Assembly: GCA_963677475.2 (NCBI GenBank)
Contig: CAXXQD010000022.1
Coordinates: 124,001-188,000 of the forward strand
Length of the DNA: 64,000 bases
Direction: 5' to 3'
From: JABMQB01 sp963677475
GTDB lineage: Bacteria > Bacteroidota > Bacteroidia > Bacteroidales > Prolixibacteraceae
The notes beneath the pieces were generated by a model. It did not search any database and was not told the DNA's origin. It saw only the letters and a program-made list of their open reading frames with translations. Each line of letters begins with the position of its first letter. Position 1 is the stretch's first letter. Made by a program: the position numbers and the translations under genes. Of this stretch, positions 46,551-55,646 are shown in pieces.

Positions 46551-47201
46551 ATGGAAAAATTAAACCTAATAGGGCGAACCACAAGGTATGTAAAAGCATA
46601 TTTTGAGAACGAGGGTAGCGGGCATGATTGGTGGCATATATACAGGGTGAAGAAAATGGCGTTGCAACTGGCAAAAAAAGAAGGTGGAGACTTGTTTATT
46701 ATTGAAATGGCGGCATTGCTTCACGACCTGGATGACTGGAAGTTGTTTGAAAATAATGGACAAGTTGTTTCAAAAGCAAGAAAATGGTTACAAAACCTTG
46801 GTTTGGAACCTTACACCATCAAGCAAATTGTGGACATCATCGGGCAGGTATCATTTAAAGGGGCAAATGTTGAGGTAAAGGCTACAAGTATTGAAGCAAA
46901 GATTGTACAGGATGCCGACAGATTGGATGCAATCGGGGCAATTGGGATTGCCCGTACCTTTGCTTATGGGGGTAGCAAGTCCCGCTTACTTTACCATCCG
47001 GAAATAAAGCCCGTTATGCACAATAGTTTTGATACTTATAAGGATAACAATGCCCCGACCATCAATCATTTTTATGAGAAACTTTTACTGTTAAAAGATC
47101 GGATGAATACCCCGACTGCAAAGAAAATAGCAAAAAAGAGGCACCAATTTATGGAGGTGTTTCTTGAAAATTTTTATCAGGAATGGAATGCCAATATGTA
47201 G
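46551..47201 (+). CDS. HD domain phosphohydrolase (YedJ-like)
   Basis: A 216-residue HD-superfamily metal-dependent phosphohydrolase. The metal ligands are H29 in HDWWHIYRV, the HD pair H58-D59 in ALLHDLDDWK and a late Asp in VQDADRLDAIGAIGI (121-126). GHDWWH and DADRLDAIG are typical of the YedJ/YpgQ group, reported to act on nucleotides or pyrophosphate-type substrates. It is cytoplasmic and monocistronic. Confidence 0.88.
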   Translation: MEKLNLIGRTTRYVKAYFENEGSGHDWWHIYRVKKMALQLAKKEGGDLFIIEMAALLHDLDDWKLFENNGQVVSKARKWLQNLGLEPYTIKQIVDIIGQVSFKGANVEVKATSIEAKIVQDADRLDAIGAIGIARTFAYGGSKSRLLYHPEIKPVMHNSFDTYKDNNAPTINHFYEKLLLLKDRMNTPTAKKIAKKRHQFMEVFLENFYQEWNANM

Positions 47202-47271
47202 AATTTGCCAGTTGTATTCTTGTAAAATTTAATCAATGAGCCAGAAAATTTGACAATTAAGGTTCAAGAAA

Positions 47272-47853
47272 TTAGATGCTGTCGTTTTTTGAGAGATGGT
47301 CGGCAGCAATTTCCAGTTCTTTATACCAGTCTTCCCCGTATTTTCTAATGAGCGGTTCTTTCAGGAATTTGTACATCGGAAGTTTCTGTGATGTGCCGCA
47401 TTCCCTCCCGGGGATACAAATCTTTAAACGTTCATAATTAACGGCATCGAATCGTTTGTATTCTGTAATCCGTATTGGGAACAGATGGCAGCTAATTGGT
47501 TTTCTGAAATCTGTTTTCCCATCAAAATAGGCTTTTTCAATGGCACATTTTAAAATACCTTTATCGTCGCGATAGGTAAATGCACATTCGCTTTTATTGA
47601 CTAAAATGGTCACCAGGTCTCCGTCTTCATCAACAAACGAAACTCCTTGTTTCTGAATGGTTTCCTTGTTAATTTCAGGCAGATAAGGTTCAACGGCCGG
47701 ATAGATTTCCTTGATCTTTTCCTCTTCTTCTTTGGTGATAGGCGCCCCAGAGTCGCCCTCCACGCAGCAAGCCCCTTTGCATTTCATCAAATCGCAAAGA
47801 AAATGCTTTTCGATCACATCAAGGCTTATCAGTGTTTTGCCAATTTCGAGCAT
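47272..47853 (-). CDS. DUF3109 family cysteine-rich protein
   Basis: A 193-residue protein typical of Bacteroidota. Cysteines cluster at 20, 25, 29 and 30 (FLCDLMKCKGACC) and recur in NKSECAF, LKCAIE, ISCHLFPI and ICIPGRECG. The pattern resembles Fe-S or zinc-binding proteins related to the YkgJ cysteine-cluster family. The function is unknown. It lies between the HD-hydrolase gene (convergent) and gpmI (upstream on the same strand, separated by a REP-like patch). Confidence 0.85.
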   Translation of the reverse strand: MLEIGKTLISLDVIEKHFLCDLMKCKGACCVEGDSGAPITKEEEEKIKEIYPAVEPYLPEINKETIQKQGVSFVDEDGDLVTILVNKSECAFTYRDDKGILKCAIEKAYFDGKTDFRKPISCHLFPIRITEYKRFDAVNYERLKICIPGRECGTSQKLPMYKFLKEPLIRKYGEDWYKELEIAADHLSKNDSI

Positions 47854-47870
47854 GATAGTTTTTTAAAATA

Positions 47871-47930
47871 ATTCCCGCTAAAAGCGGGAATCTCCCAATA
47901 CGTCAAGAAGATTCCTGCTTTCACAGGAAT
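47871..47930. repeat. Paired REP-like hairpins
   Basis: ATTCCCGCT-AAA-AGCGGGAAT (47871-47891) and ATTCCTG-CTTTCA-CAGGAAT (47911-47930) are two related hairpins 19 bases apart in the gap between gpmI and the DUF3109 gene. They match the widespread GATTCCCGC/GCGGGAATGA type of intergenic repeat. Confidence 0.65.
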
Positions 47931-47960
47931 GAATATGGTTCTATTCAAAAAACCTAATAA

Positions 47961-49490
47961 TTACTTGATCAAATTCTTACCGGTCATTTCAGCGGGTGTG
48001 TCTAGTCCCAAAATGTTCAATAAGGTTGGGGCGACATCTGCTAAAATTCCGTTTTCAATTTTTGCTTCTTTGTTATCACCCACAAAAATACATGGAACCG
48101 GGTTCAGTGAGTGTGCTGTATTTGCCGATCCATCTTTGTTTACACCATTATCGGCATTACCGTGGTCAGCTATAATAATTACTTCATATCCGTTGTTGCG
48201 GGCAGCTTCCACAACTTCTTTTACGCATTGGTCAACAGCTACCACGGCTTTGTAAATTGCTTCGTAAACACCAGTGTGCCCAACCATATCGCCATTGGCA
48301 AAGTTAAGGCAAACAAAATCGGCAGATTGGTTATTTAATTCGGCAACAATTTTTTCTTTTACAATAGGTGCCGACATTTCTGGTTGCAGGTCGTAGGTAG
48401 GTACTTTTGGTGAAGGAACCAAAATTCTAGTTTCTCCCTCAAATTCATCTTCGCGGCCACCACTAAAAAAGAAAGTTACATGCGCGTATTTTTCTGTTTC
48501 AGCAATACGGATTTGTTTTAATCCGGCAGCCGATACAACTTCACCCATAGTGTTGGTAACATTTTCTTTGTCAAAGATCACATTAATGCCTTTAAAGTCG
48601 GCTTTATAATTGGTTAATGTATACCACTGTAGATCCATTGTTTTCATTCCAAATTCAGGCAGGTCTTCCTGGGTAAAAGCAATGGTTGTTTGGCGTAGCC
48701 TGTCGGTCCTGAAGTTAAAACAAATAACCACATCACCTTCTTCGATGGTTCCAACTGGTTGGTTATTATCATCGACCATTACGATTGGTTTCAGAAATTC
48801 ATCGGTAACTCCATTATCGTATGAAGCTTTTACGGTCGCCAGCAAATCGTTTGATTTTTCACCTTCACCTTTGGTGTATAAATCGTATGCAAGTTTAAGC
48901 CTGTCATAGTTTTTATCACGGTCCATTCCAAAATAACGCCCGATCACTGAAGCAAATTTAGCATTGGTTGGTTCAATGGCAGCCAGGTCAGTTTCGAGGA
49001 AACCAAGTCCTGAGCGTGGGTCTGTGTCCCTGCCATCGGTTAATCCATGAATAAAAATATCTTCCAAGCCCATGTCGGTAGCCATCTGGCATAAGGCAAC
49101 CATGTGTGAGCTTAAAGCATGCACTCCACCGGGGCCAATTAAGCCAATTAGATGTACTCTTTTAGAATTTTCTTTGGCATACGAATATGCTTTTACCAAT
49201 TGAGGGTTTTCCCAAAGGGATTTATCGCGGATTGCTTTGGTAATCTTAACCATGTCCTGATACAATACCCTTCCTGCACCAATATTTAGATGGCCAACTT
49301 CAGAATTGCCCATTTGTCCATCAGGTAACCCAACGTTTTCGCCTGAAGTTAATAGTTGTGAGTGTGGATATTCATTCATTAACGAATCCATAAACGGAGT
49401 AGGGGCAGTTGCAATAATATCTTTTTCTGAACCATCGCCAATTCCCCATCCATCAAGGATCATTAAAAGTGCTTTTTTATTTTTTGACAT
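47961..49490 (-). CDS. gpmI: Phosphoglycerate mutase, 2,3-bisphosphoglycerate-independent
   Basis: A 509-residue iPGM of the alkaline phosphatase superfamily, interconverting 3- and 2-phosphoglycerate in glycolysis. It has the metal site D13 in LMILDGWGIGDG, the phosphoserine nucleophile S63 in GQMGNSEVGHLNIGAG, HGLTDGRDTDP, the late ligands in NFANGDMVGHTG and IIADHGNADN, and NTAHSLNPVP. Length is standard. A TATTTTTG element (minus strand, 49548-49555) about 60 bases upstream may be the -7 box. Confidence 0.97.
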   Translation of the reverse strand: MSKNKKALLMILDGWGIGDGSEKDIIATAPTPFMDSLMNEYPHSQLLTSGENVGLPDGQMGNSEVGHLNIGAGRVLYQDMVKITKAIRDKSLWENPQLVKAYSYAKENSKRVHLIGLIGPGGVHALSSHMVALCQMATDMGLEDIFIHGLTDGRDTDPRSGLGFLETDLAAIEPTNAKFASVIGRYFGMDRDKNYDRLKLAYDLYTKGEGEKSNDLLATVKASYDNGVTDEFLKPIVMVDDNNQPVGTIEEGDVVICFNFRTDRLRQTTIAFTQEDLPEFGMKTMDLQWYTLTNYKADFKGINVIFDKENVTNTMGEVVSAAGLKQIRIAETEKYAHVTFFFSGGREDEFEGETRILVPSPKVPTYDLQPEMSAPIVKEKIVAELNNQSADFVCLNFANGDMVGHTGVYEAIYKAVVAVDQCVKEVVEAARNNGYEVIIIADHGNADNGVNKDGSANTAHSLNPVPCIFVGDNKEAKIENGILADVAPTLLNILGLDTPAEMTGKNLIK

Positions 49491-49638
49491 TTTATAGCGT
49501 TGTTAATTTATATATCTGATAAATTGATCCATAAATCGAATCAGGGACAAAAATATCTTTTTTTAAGGAGGGAAAGAAATGTCGTAAGGAATGTTCGCTT
49601 TAATTAACGAATATTTATCAGATAATTAATGGGGAAAT

Positions 49639-50910
49639 TTACAATCGGTTGTTAACAATATTGTTGTAAATAGAACCAAATTGAATTCTGACACCCACGC
49701 CTGTATATATTTCATATGAGGATGGAAGTTTTACCCTGTTAAGCAAGATATCTTCGAGGCTGGCCTCACTTTTGGGCAGGTAAATTTGGTCATGAATGTT
49801 TTCAGCCCTAAACTGGAAATTCATAGAGAAACCGCGTACAATCCGGATAGAAAGTTCTGTGTCAAGTGTAATCCTGTTTTTACTAAAATCGTGCAGATAG
49901 TTAGTGGCATTAAGCCCCGCTTCTACTTCCCCCCAGGGTTGGACCAATTGGAGGTCGAGTTGAAAGCTGTGTTCCCAAAGACCTTCTTTTTGTTTGCCAT
50001 AAATTGTTTCTTCATAATAGCTTTTCCATTCAGGTCCCAGGTAATATGCCAAGGTAAAAACCTTTCGGTCGGAAATATCCCACGGGAAAATATTGTATTC
50101 AACGGCTGGTTTAACTGATATGGAATAGTAAATATTACTATAGTTGCTGTTTTGATAATTGGCAAACATCCCGGCAGACCATCTTGGAGAAAGGCTTTTT
50201 ACAATACCTGATCGAATATAACTTGATATATTTTCCGACCTGTAATCCTCTCCATCGCTTTCATATTGCCGTGTTCTTACCGACATGCGTCCAAAATTCC
50301 TGTATTTCCAATCTTCTGTTACTTTGTCGGCACGCAAATTATAGGAATAATTAAAATCATTTCGGCTTTCTTCGAGGTTAATATTCCCATTGAAATCACC
50401 CCTGAATGTCCAGTGGTTCCATGGATCTTTCACCTGTACCGTTTCCGATTCTTTATCTCCTTTGTAACGGATGCTTATGTTTGAACTTACCTGAGACTGC
50501 TGAACAAAGGGCATTAAGCCCATTGTTAGTGCATTTACGATGGTTTTTCGTTCTTCCTCTTGTGTGTCACCTGGATTTGTAGTGCAACTAAGCGTGAAAT
50601 TAGTCAAATTCTCAAATGATTTGTTGTTGTACATAAGCGAATAAACCATTCCGCCACCTCCGTTTCGGCGTATATTAATAATGATCTGAACATCCGCGAC
50701 AGCAGGATCGGTTACGAAATCGACAAATCGCATATTTCTGCGTAAGAAATCGAAGTCTAACTGTAGGCCTTCAATAAAGACTTTAGGTTTGTTTTCTAAT
50801 TTGTCAAATGATTTATTTAATGGGATGGTAGTGTCAAAATCGTTTTCACTTCCGATATTTATTTGGGGGAACAATCCGGCAAGAATTAATAGAAAGAATA
50901 ATCTTTTCAT
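49639..50910 (-). CDS. Outer-membrane beta-barrel protein of unknown function
   Basis: A 423-residue protein with a signal peptide (about 1-20). A soluble domain (about 35-140) contains FDFLRRNMRFVDFVTDPAVADVQI and could be a small alpha/beta or secretin-like module. It is followed by repeated amphipathic beta strands with alternating aromatic residues from about 165 to the end (WTFRGDFNGNINLEE, FRAENIHDQIYLP, GVGVRIQFGS), indicating a barrel of perhaps 12 strands. The last residue is Leu rather than Phe. I do not recognise a named family. It is divergent from the FKBP-like gene. Confidence 0.65.
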   Translation of the reverse strand: MKRLFFLLILAGLFPQINIGSENDFDTTIPLNKSFDKLENKPKVFIEGLQLDFDFLRRNMRFVDFVTDPAVADVQIIINIRRNGGGGMVYSLMYNNKSFENLTNFTLSCTTNPGDTQEEERKTIVNALTMGLMPFVQQSQVSSNISIRYKGDKESETVQVKDPWNHWTFRGDFNGNINLEESRNDFNYSYNLRADKVTEDWKYRNFGRMSVRTRQYESDGEDYRSENISSYIRSGIVKSLSPRWSAGMFANYQNSNYSNIYYSISVKPAVEYNIFPWDISDRKVFTLAYYLGPEWKSYYEETIYGKQKEGLWEHSFQLDLQLVQPWGEVEAGLNATNYLHDFSKNRITLDTELSIRIVRGFSMNFQFRAENIHDQIYLPKSEASLEDILLNRVKLPSSYEIYTGVGVRIQFGSIYNNIVNNRL

Positions 50911-51085
50911 ATTCTAGGTTTACTTGGTTTTAGGCAATAAGTATCAGGATTTTATTTCCCATTTTTCTCAAAAAACCAAATTTAGTTAATAGAATTAAGA
51001 AATGTGGAGTATATTTTTATATTTAAGAATTCATTAACAAATATTCTTAGCGTATTTATTTTATTTTTACATAAAAATCAAAATA

Positions 51086-51517
51086 TTGGCGAGAAGAGAG
51101 AAAAATAAAAAGAAAACAGGAAGTGCTGGCCATCATCGTAAATTTGGTGAAGATTTTTTGCTTCAGAACAGTGAAAAGGAGGGTGTTTTAGAATTGCCAA
51201 CGGGCCTTCAATACAAAATTGTGGAGCAAAAGGAGGGGGCAAAACCCGGAATGTTTGATACGGTGGTAATCCATCAAAGAGCATTATTGCTTGACGGGAA
51301 GTTGCTTGAAGATACCTACCGACAAAATAAACCGGTAGAAGCTAAGATGGAAGAATTGATTGAAGGTTTACAGGACGGTCTTCAAATGATGGCGGTTGGG
51401 AGCCGTTATAAGTTTTGGGTGCCCGCTGAGTTGGCTTGGGGGAAAAAGGGTACCAATTCAAAAATTCCGCCTTATGCAGTTCTCTCTTTTGATATAAGAT
51501 TAATTGACATTCTTTAA
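51086..51517 (+). CDS. FKBP-type peptidyl-prolyl isomerase-like protein
   Basis: A 143-residue FKBP fold protein lacking a signal peptide. A basic start (MARREKNKKKTG) is followed by a helical FKBP_N-like stretch (GEDFLLQNSEKEGVLELPTG), then the FKBP domain (about 40-143: LQYKIVEQ, GLQDGLQMMAVGSRYKFWVP, IPPYAVLSFDIRLIDIL). Several drug- and proline-binding aromatics are changed (FDTVVIHQ in place of the usual VxVHYTG), so isomerase activity is uncertain. No ATG is available in frame; TTG at 51086 is the likely start. The GreA-like gene follows 12 bases later. Confidence 0.75.
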   Translation: MARREKNKKKTGSAGHHRKFGEDFLLQNSEKEGVLELPTGLQYKIVEQKEGAKPGMFDTVVIHQRALLLDGKLLEDTYRQNKPVEAKMEELIEGLQDGLQMMAVGSRYKFWVPAELAWGKKGTNSKIPPYAVLSFDIRLIDIL

Positions 51518-51529
51518 ACGTTTTATTTT

Positions 51530-51991
51530 ATGGACTATACAGAAGATATTAAGCTAAAACTTTACGAAAAGTGTGAAGAGTACATTGAGGAAAAAATTTT
51601 CAACTCAAAAACTGCACTTGATAACTTAAAATCTACTGGGGAAGGAGATATAAAAAGTAGCGCGGGTGATAAATTTGAAACTGAAATTGCCATGCGCCAC
51701 TTAGAGCTGGAGAAGTTTGGAAAACAACTTACCGAGGCACTCAACCTAAAAAAAGTGATGCCTTTACTTAAACCAGAACAACGTTTAACAGAAGTTGGAG
51801 TAGGAAGCCTGGTTATTACAAGCAATGGTAATTTTTATATTTCCATTAGTGCAGGAAAAATCGAATTGGATGGGAAACAATATTTTGCGTTGTCAGGCGC
51901 AACTCCTGTCGCAAAACTTATGGAAGGGAAAAAGGCAGGCGATACTTTTCTTCTGAACAATATAACGGTTGATATTCAAGATGTGTTCTAG
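51530..51991 (+). CDS. GreA/GreB C-terminal-like protein
   Basis: A 153-residue protein with a helical N-terminus (about 1-70, coiled-coil-like) and a C-terminal beta domain (about 85-153) resembling the GreA/B polymerase-binding domain: VGSLVITSNGNFYISISAG, ALSGATPVAKLMEGKKAGD. The GKKxGD turn is typical. The acidic coiled-coil tip needed for transcript cleavage is not obvious, so it may compete for the RNA polymerase secondary channel without cleavage activity. Its stop overlaps an in-frame GTG of the next frame. It is part of the FKBP/GreA-like/YCF48-like run. Confidence 0.65.
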   Translation: MDYTEDIKLKLYEKCEEYIEEKIFNSKTALDNLKSTGEGDIKSSAGDKFETEIAMRHLELEKFGKQLTEALNLKKVMPLLKPEQRLTEVGVGSLVITSNGNFYISISAGKIELDGKQYFALSGATPVAKLMEGKKAGDTFLLNNITVDIQDVF

Positions 51992-52017
51992 TGTTTCTGT
52001 TGAAACAAAATAATTAT

Positions 52018-53055
52018 ATGAGAACTTTGAGTTTAATCCTTGTTTTGTTGATTGCATTTTCATGTTCCTACAAAAAAGAGATTATTCCGGAAATTGATTT
52101 TGTAGAACTACAAACAAATACAGATGCCAGCTTACGGGCACTGCATGTAGTTAATGACCAGATAACCTGGGCTAGTGGTTCTAAAGGAACTGTAATAAAT
52201 AGTCTGGATGGAGGTGAAAACTGGAATGTTTTTAAAGTCCCGGGCGAAGAAAAAAATGATTTTAGAAGCTTATGGGCTTGGGACGCAAAAAGGGCATTGG
52301 TTTTTGGAATATCAGGTCCCGAATTTGCATTTCTGACAAGCAACGGTGGAGTAACTTGGAAAGTTGTTTACCAGGATTCTACAAAAGGATTGTTTTTTGA
52401 CACCATGGTTTTTGCCGATGAGTTAAATGGATTGGCAATCAGCGACCAGGTGGACGGTAAACCATTTTTAATCCGGACTGAAAATGGTGGTGTTGATTGG
52501 CAAAAGGTTGATTCAGTTCCTGGTGTTTATGCAGGCGAAGCCAATTTTGCGGCATCAAATACATGTATAAAGTTCCTACCATCGGGGCATGCATGGTTTG
52601 CTACAGGAGGTTCCTGCTCCAGGGTATTTTATTCGACCGATTTCGGGAAAACATGGAATCGTACACAAAACCTAAAGTTCCGTAATTCGCCAAGTTCAGG
52701 GGTATTTTCCATCGATTTTAAAAATAGCAGGGAAGGGGTTGTTGTAGGAGGAACATACGATCAGCCTGAATTGAACCAGAATATTTCTGCTTTTTCCAAC
52801 GATGGCGGATTAACCTGGACTGGTTCGGAAACCATGCCCAAAGAATTTCGTTCGTGTGTACAGTTTTTCTCTGATGGGAATGAAGACTATGTTCTTGCAA
52901 TTGGTAAAACCGGCTGTGATATTTCTGATGATAATGGGAAAAACTGGAAGTTTATAAGTAATCAGGGATATTATACATTGAGGGCTGTTCCGGGTACATT
53001 GACTGGTTTTGCAGCCGGAAGCAATGGACGGGTTGCGAAGTTTAAGATTCACTAA
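52018..53055 (+). CDS. YCF48/BNR-repeat lipoprotein
   Basis: A 345-residue protein with a lipoprotein signal (MRTLSLILVLLIAFSC, Cys16). The rest is a beta-propeller of YCF48/BNR type: repeated S-x-D-G-G-x-x-W or N-G-G-x-x-W turns (SLDGGENW, TSNGGVTW, TENGGVDW, STDFGKTW, SNDGGLTW, SDDNGKNW) mark about six blades. Such proteins are annotated as oxidoreductases or photosystem-assembly-like and often act as scaffolds. The ATG at 52018 gives the clean lipobox; an upstream in-frame GTG overlaps the preceding stop. Confidence 0.8.
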   Translation: MRTLSLILVLLIAFSCSYKKEIIPEIDFVELQTNTDASLRALHVVNDQITWASGSKGTVINSLDGGENWNVFKVPGEEKNDFRSLWAWDAKRALVFGISGPEFAFLTSNGGVTWKVVYQDSTKGLFFDTMVFADELNGLAISDQVDGKPFLIRTENGGVDWQKVDSVPGVYAGEANFAASNTCIKFLPSGHAWFATGGSCSRVFYSTDFGKTWNRTQNLKFRNSPSSGVFSIDFKNSREGVVVGGTYDQPELNQNISAFSNDGGLTWTGSETMPKEFRSCVQFFSDGNEDYVLAIGKTGCDISDDNGKNWKFISNQGYYTLRAVPGTLTGFAAGSNGRVAKFKIH

Positions 53056-53177
53056 AGCACCATTTATTTTAAACACATTCCCCAGATTTGGTTGAAGAAA
53101 TCCTTCAATTAGTTGATTGCGTTTTTCCAAAATGTGCGAATGCTTTATTATTGTTTTTGAAACAATTAGACAACACC

Positions 53178-54446
53178 ATGGAAACAAATTATTATTTCAA
53201 AAACAAAAGAAAAATGAAGGCAATAGTCGTAATAGCATCCATTTTTTTTGGTGCATGCAGCGAAGGAAATGAACTAATCGAAGACAACACTTACGAAACT
53301 GTGAAAGCAATATCTACAATGTCTTATCCGATTGTGAGTACAAATCAGACTTTGTTTTATGGCAACTATGATCAAATCTCTACAGTGAGCAGTAATGGGC
53401 AGTTTTATGGGCAGGATGCGAACTACAGTTCACATGAGTTAAATTATACTGATAACCAGGACGGAACAATTACCGATAATGTTACCGGGCTTATGTGGCA
53501 AAAAAATCCTGGAGATAAAATGACCTACGATGAAGCAGTTAATGGGGCTGCAAATTTTGGTTTAGCCGGATATTCCGACTGGCGCTTGCCGAGTATAAAA
53601 GAATTGTATTCACTGATTATTTTTAGTGGTGAAGATCCCAGTGGTTATGAGGGTAGTAATACAAATAACTTAGTACCATTTATTAATACCCAATATTTTA
53701 ACTTTGAATACGGAAATCCAAACGATGGGGAAAGAATTATTGATTCCCAGTTTGCAACGAGCAACCTGGATGTTGGGGATTCGAACTTCGGGGGTGGAAA
53801 CCTTATGTTCGGTGTGAACTTTGCCGATGGGCGGATTAAAGGATATCCGACCGGACCTATGCCCGGACAATCGAGTGGAAAGGCATTTTTTGTGCTTTAT
53901 GTTCGTGGAAATCAGGATTATGGCGATAATAATTTTATTGATAATGGAGATGGAACTATTTTTGACCTTGCAACGGGGTTGATGTGGATGCAGTATGATA
54001 CCGGCAATAGCCTTGATTGGGAAGACGCATTGAGTACCGCAGAAGGATTTGAATTTGCAGGTTATTCTGATTGGCGTTTGCCTGATGCAAAAGAATTGCA
54101 AAGTATTGTGGACTATTCGAGGGCTCCCGGAGCAACAAATTCGGCGACAATTGATCCTTTATTTAATTGTACACAAATAACCAACGAAGCCGGGCAAAAA
54201 GATTATCCATATTACTGGACCAGCACAACTCATGCAAATATGGTAAATGGAAATAATGCTGCTTATGTTAGTTTCGGAAGGGCAATGGGTTATTCTAACG
54301 GATCATGGCAGGATGTACATGGGGCAGGTGCCCAAAGAAGCGATCCAAAGTATGGCGACGCCAGTGAATATCCTTATGGGCACGGACCTCAGGGCGATGC
54401 CATAAGAATTAATAATTATGTACGGTTTGTTCGAAATATGCAATAA
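53178..54446 (+). CDS. DUF1566 (Lcl-type) lipoprotein with two repeat units
   Basis: About 422 residues. A basic lead and short hydrophobic segment end in FFGAC, a lipobox; ATG at 53214 is an alternative start giving a minimal signal. Two DUF1566 units follow, each with DNxDGTIxDxxTGLMW and AGYSDWRLPxxKEL (the first near residues 95-160, the second near 255-325), then a C-terminal YYWTSTTH and RFVRNMQ typical of the Lcl/C-type-lectin-like fold. It is probably an envelope protein that binds a ligand. A LytS/LytTR pair begins 63 bases downstream on the same strand. Confidence 0.82.
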   Translation: METNYYFKNKRKMKAIVVIASIFFGACSEGNELIEDNTYETVKAISTMSYPIVSTNQTLFYGNYDQISTVSSNGQFYGQDANYSSHELNYTDNQDGTITDNVTGLMWQKNPGDKMTYDEAVNGAANFGLAGYSDWRLPSIKELYSLIIFSGEDPSGYEGSNTNNLVPFINTQYFNFEYGNPNDGERIIDSQFATSNLDVGDSNFGGGNLMFGVNFADGRIKGYPTGPMPGQSSGKAFFVLYVRGNQDYGDNNFIDNGDGTIFDLATGLMWMQYDTGNSLDWEDALSTAEGFEFAGYSDWRLPDAKELQSIVDYSRAPGATNSATIDPLFNCTQITNEAGQKDYPYYWTSTTHANMVNGNNAAYVSFGRAMGYSNGSWQDVHGAGAQRSDPKYGDASEYPYGHGPQGDAIRINNYVRFVRNMQ

Positions 54447-54509
54447 AATTTAAACTTTTCATTCATAACATTCTGAATTGTTTTAATTTAAGGACTGAAA
54501 ATATAAGAA

Positions 54510-55646
54510 ATGAAGAAATACTTCACATTAAAAAGAGGCGAGACATTCGTTTACATATTGGTTTGGATTCTTGTTTTTTTGATGCCGGTTTTTATCTATC
54601 GGAACAATAGCACCAATTATAATCAGATTTATAAGGAATGGGTACGTATGCTTCCGTTCCTTGTAATTTTTTTTATTAACAACCATTTATTGCTCCCTAA
54701 ATTATTGTTTCAGAAAAAGAACCTCTGGTATTTTGGTATTCTTCTTCTTAGTATTATCCTCATTAGTTATTTAAGCACATTTAGTCATTTATTATTTGAT
54801 AACCAGATGCCTCAGAATGGAGGCATGAGAATTCCGCCACAACCGGGCGGGATGGGAGGGCATGACCCTTCCAGGATGATGCCAGGCTTCGAAATGAACC
54901 GCGATCCTTTTAGGCAACTACCAAGGGCAAAAGGATTTTTGGACCGAAAAATGATCGATAATTTTATTGTATGTATTCTTGTTGTAGGATTAAATTCGGC
55001 AATCAAAATATCCAGTAAATGGCAAAAAGAGGAGCAAAAAAGAAAGGAAGTTGAAAAGCAAAACCTAAAAAACGAATTGGCCTTTTTAAGAAACCAGGTT
55101 AGTCCTCATTTTTTTATGAATACCTTAAACAATATTCACGCTTTGGTCGATATTGATGGAGATAATGCAAAAGAAGCCATCATTAAACTTTCGAAAATGA
55201 TGCGTTATTTGTTGTATGATTCCGATGAAGGTGAAACAACTTTGGCAAAAGAGGTGGAGTTTATCCAGAGTTATTTGGATTTAATGAAACTACGGTACCC
55301 GGCGGATGTGAAGTTAACGTTTAGCTTTCAGGAAAACCTGCCCGCAATTACAATTCCTCCTTTGCTTTTCACCTCGCTCATCGAGAATGCATTTAAGCAC
55401 GGAATAAGCTCACGGGGCGAATCATTTGTAGATATTTACTTGCGGATGATTGAAAACCAACTTGTTTTTAGGATCAGGAATAGTTCGTTTGGAATCGAGA
55501 AAAAAGCAAGTGAAGTTGGAGGTTTGGGCCTCGCTAATTTGAAAAAAAGATTGGATTTGATTTATGGGGAAACCTATACCATAATAAGTAAAGATGAGAA
55601 CGGAATATTTGAAATAGCAGTAAAAATACCACTTCATGACCATTAA
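54510..55646 (+). CDS. LytS-type sensor histidine kinase
   Basis: A 378-residue kinase with four hydrophobic segments (about 10-28, 45-60, 72-90 and 150-165). The loop between the third and fourth (about 97-145) is rich in Met, Pro and Gly (QMPQNGGMRIPPQPGG, then GGHDPSRMMPGFEMNRDP). The His_kinase domain carries the phospho-acceptor H200 in QVSPHFFMNTLNNIH. The HATPase region includes ENAFKHGI and GGLGLANLKKRL. It overlaps the response-regulator gene by 11 bases, so the two form one system. The Met-rich loop may hint at a metal or redox cue. Confidence 0.92.
   Translation: MKKYFTLKRGETFVYILVWILVFLMPVFIYRNNSTNYNQIYKEWVRMLPFLVIFFINNHLLLPKLLFQKKNLWYFGILLLSIILISYLSTFSHLLFDNQMPQNGGMRIPPQPGGMGGHDPSRMMPGFEMNRDPFRQLPRAKGFLDRKMIDNFIVCILVVGLNSAIKISSKWQKEEQKRKEVEKQNLKNELAFLRNQVSPHFFMNTLNNIHALVDIDGDNAKEAIIKLSKMMRYLLYDSDEGETTLAKEVEFIQSYLDLMKLRYPADVKLTFSFQENLPAITIPPLLFTSLIENAFKHGISSRGESFVDIYLRMIENQLVFRIRNSSFGIEKKASEVGGLGLANLKKRLDLIYGETYTIISKDENGIFEIAVKIPLHDH

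Noticed and set aside
53670..54101. 143-codon minus-strand frame
   Set aside because: Antisense within the DUF1566 gene, whose two repeat units are convincing on the plus strand.
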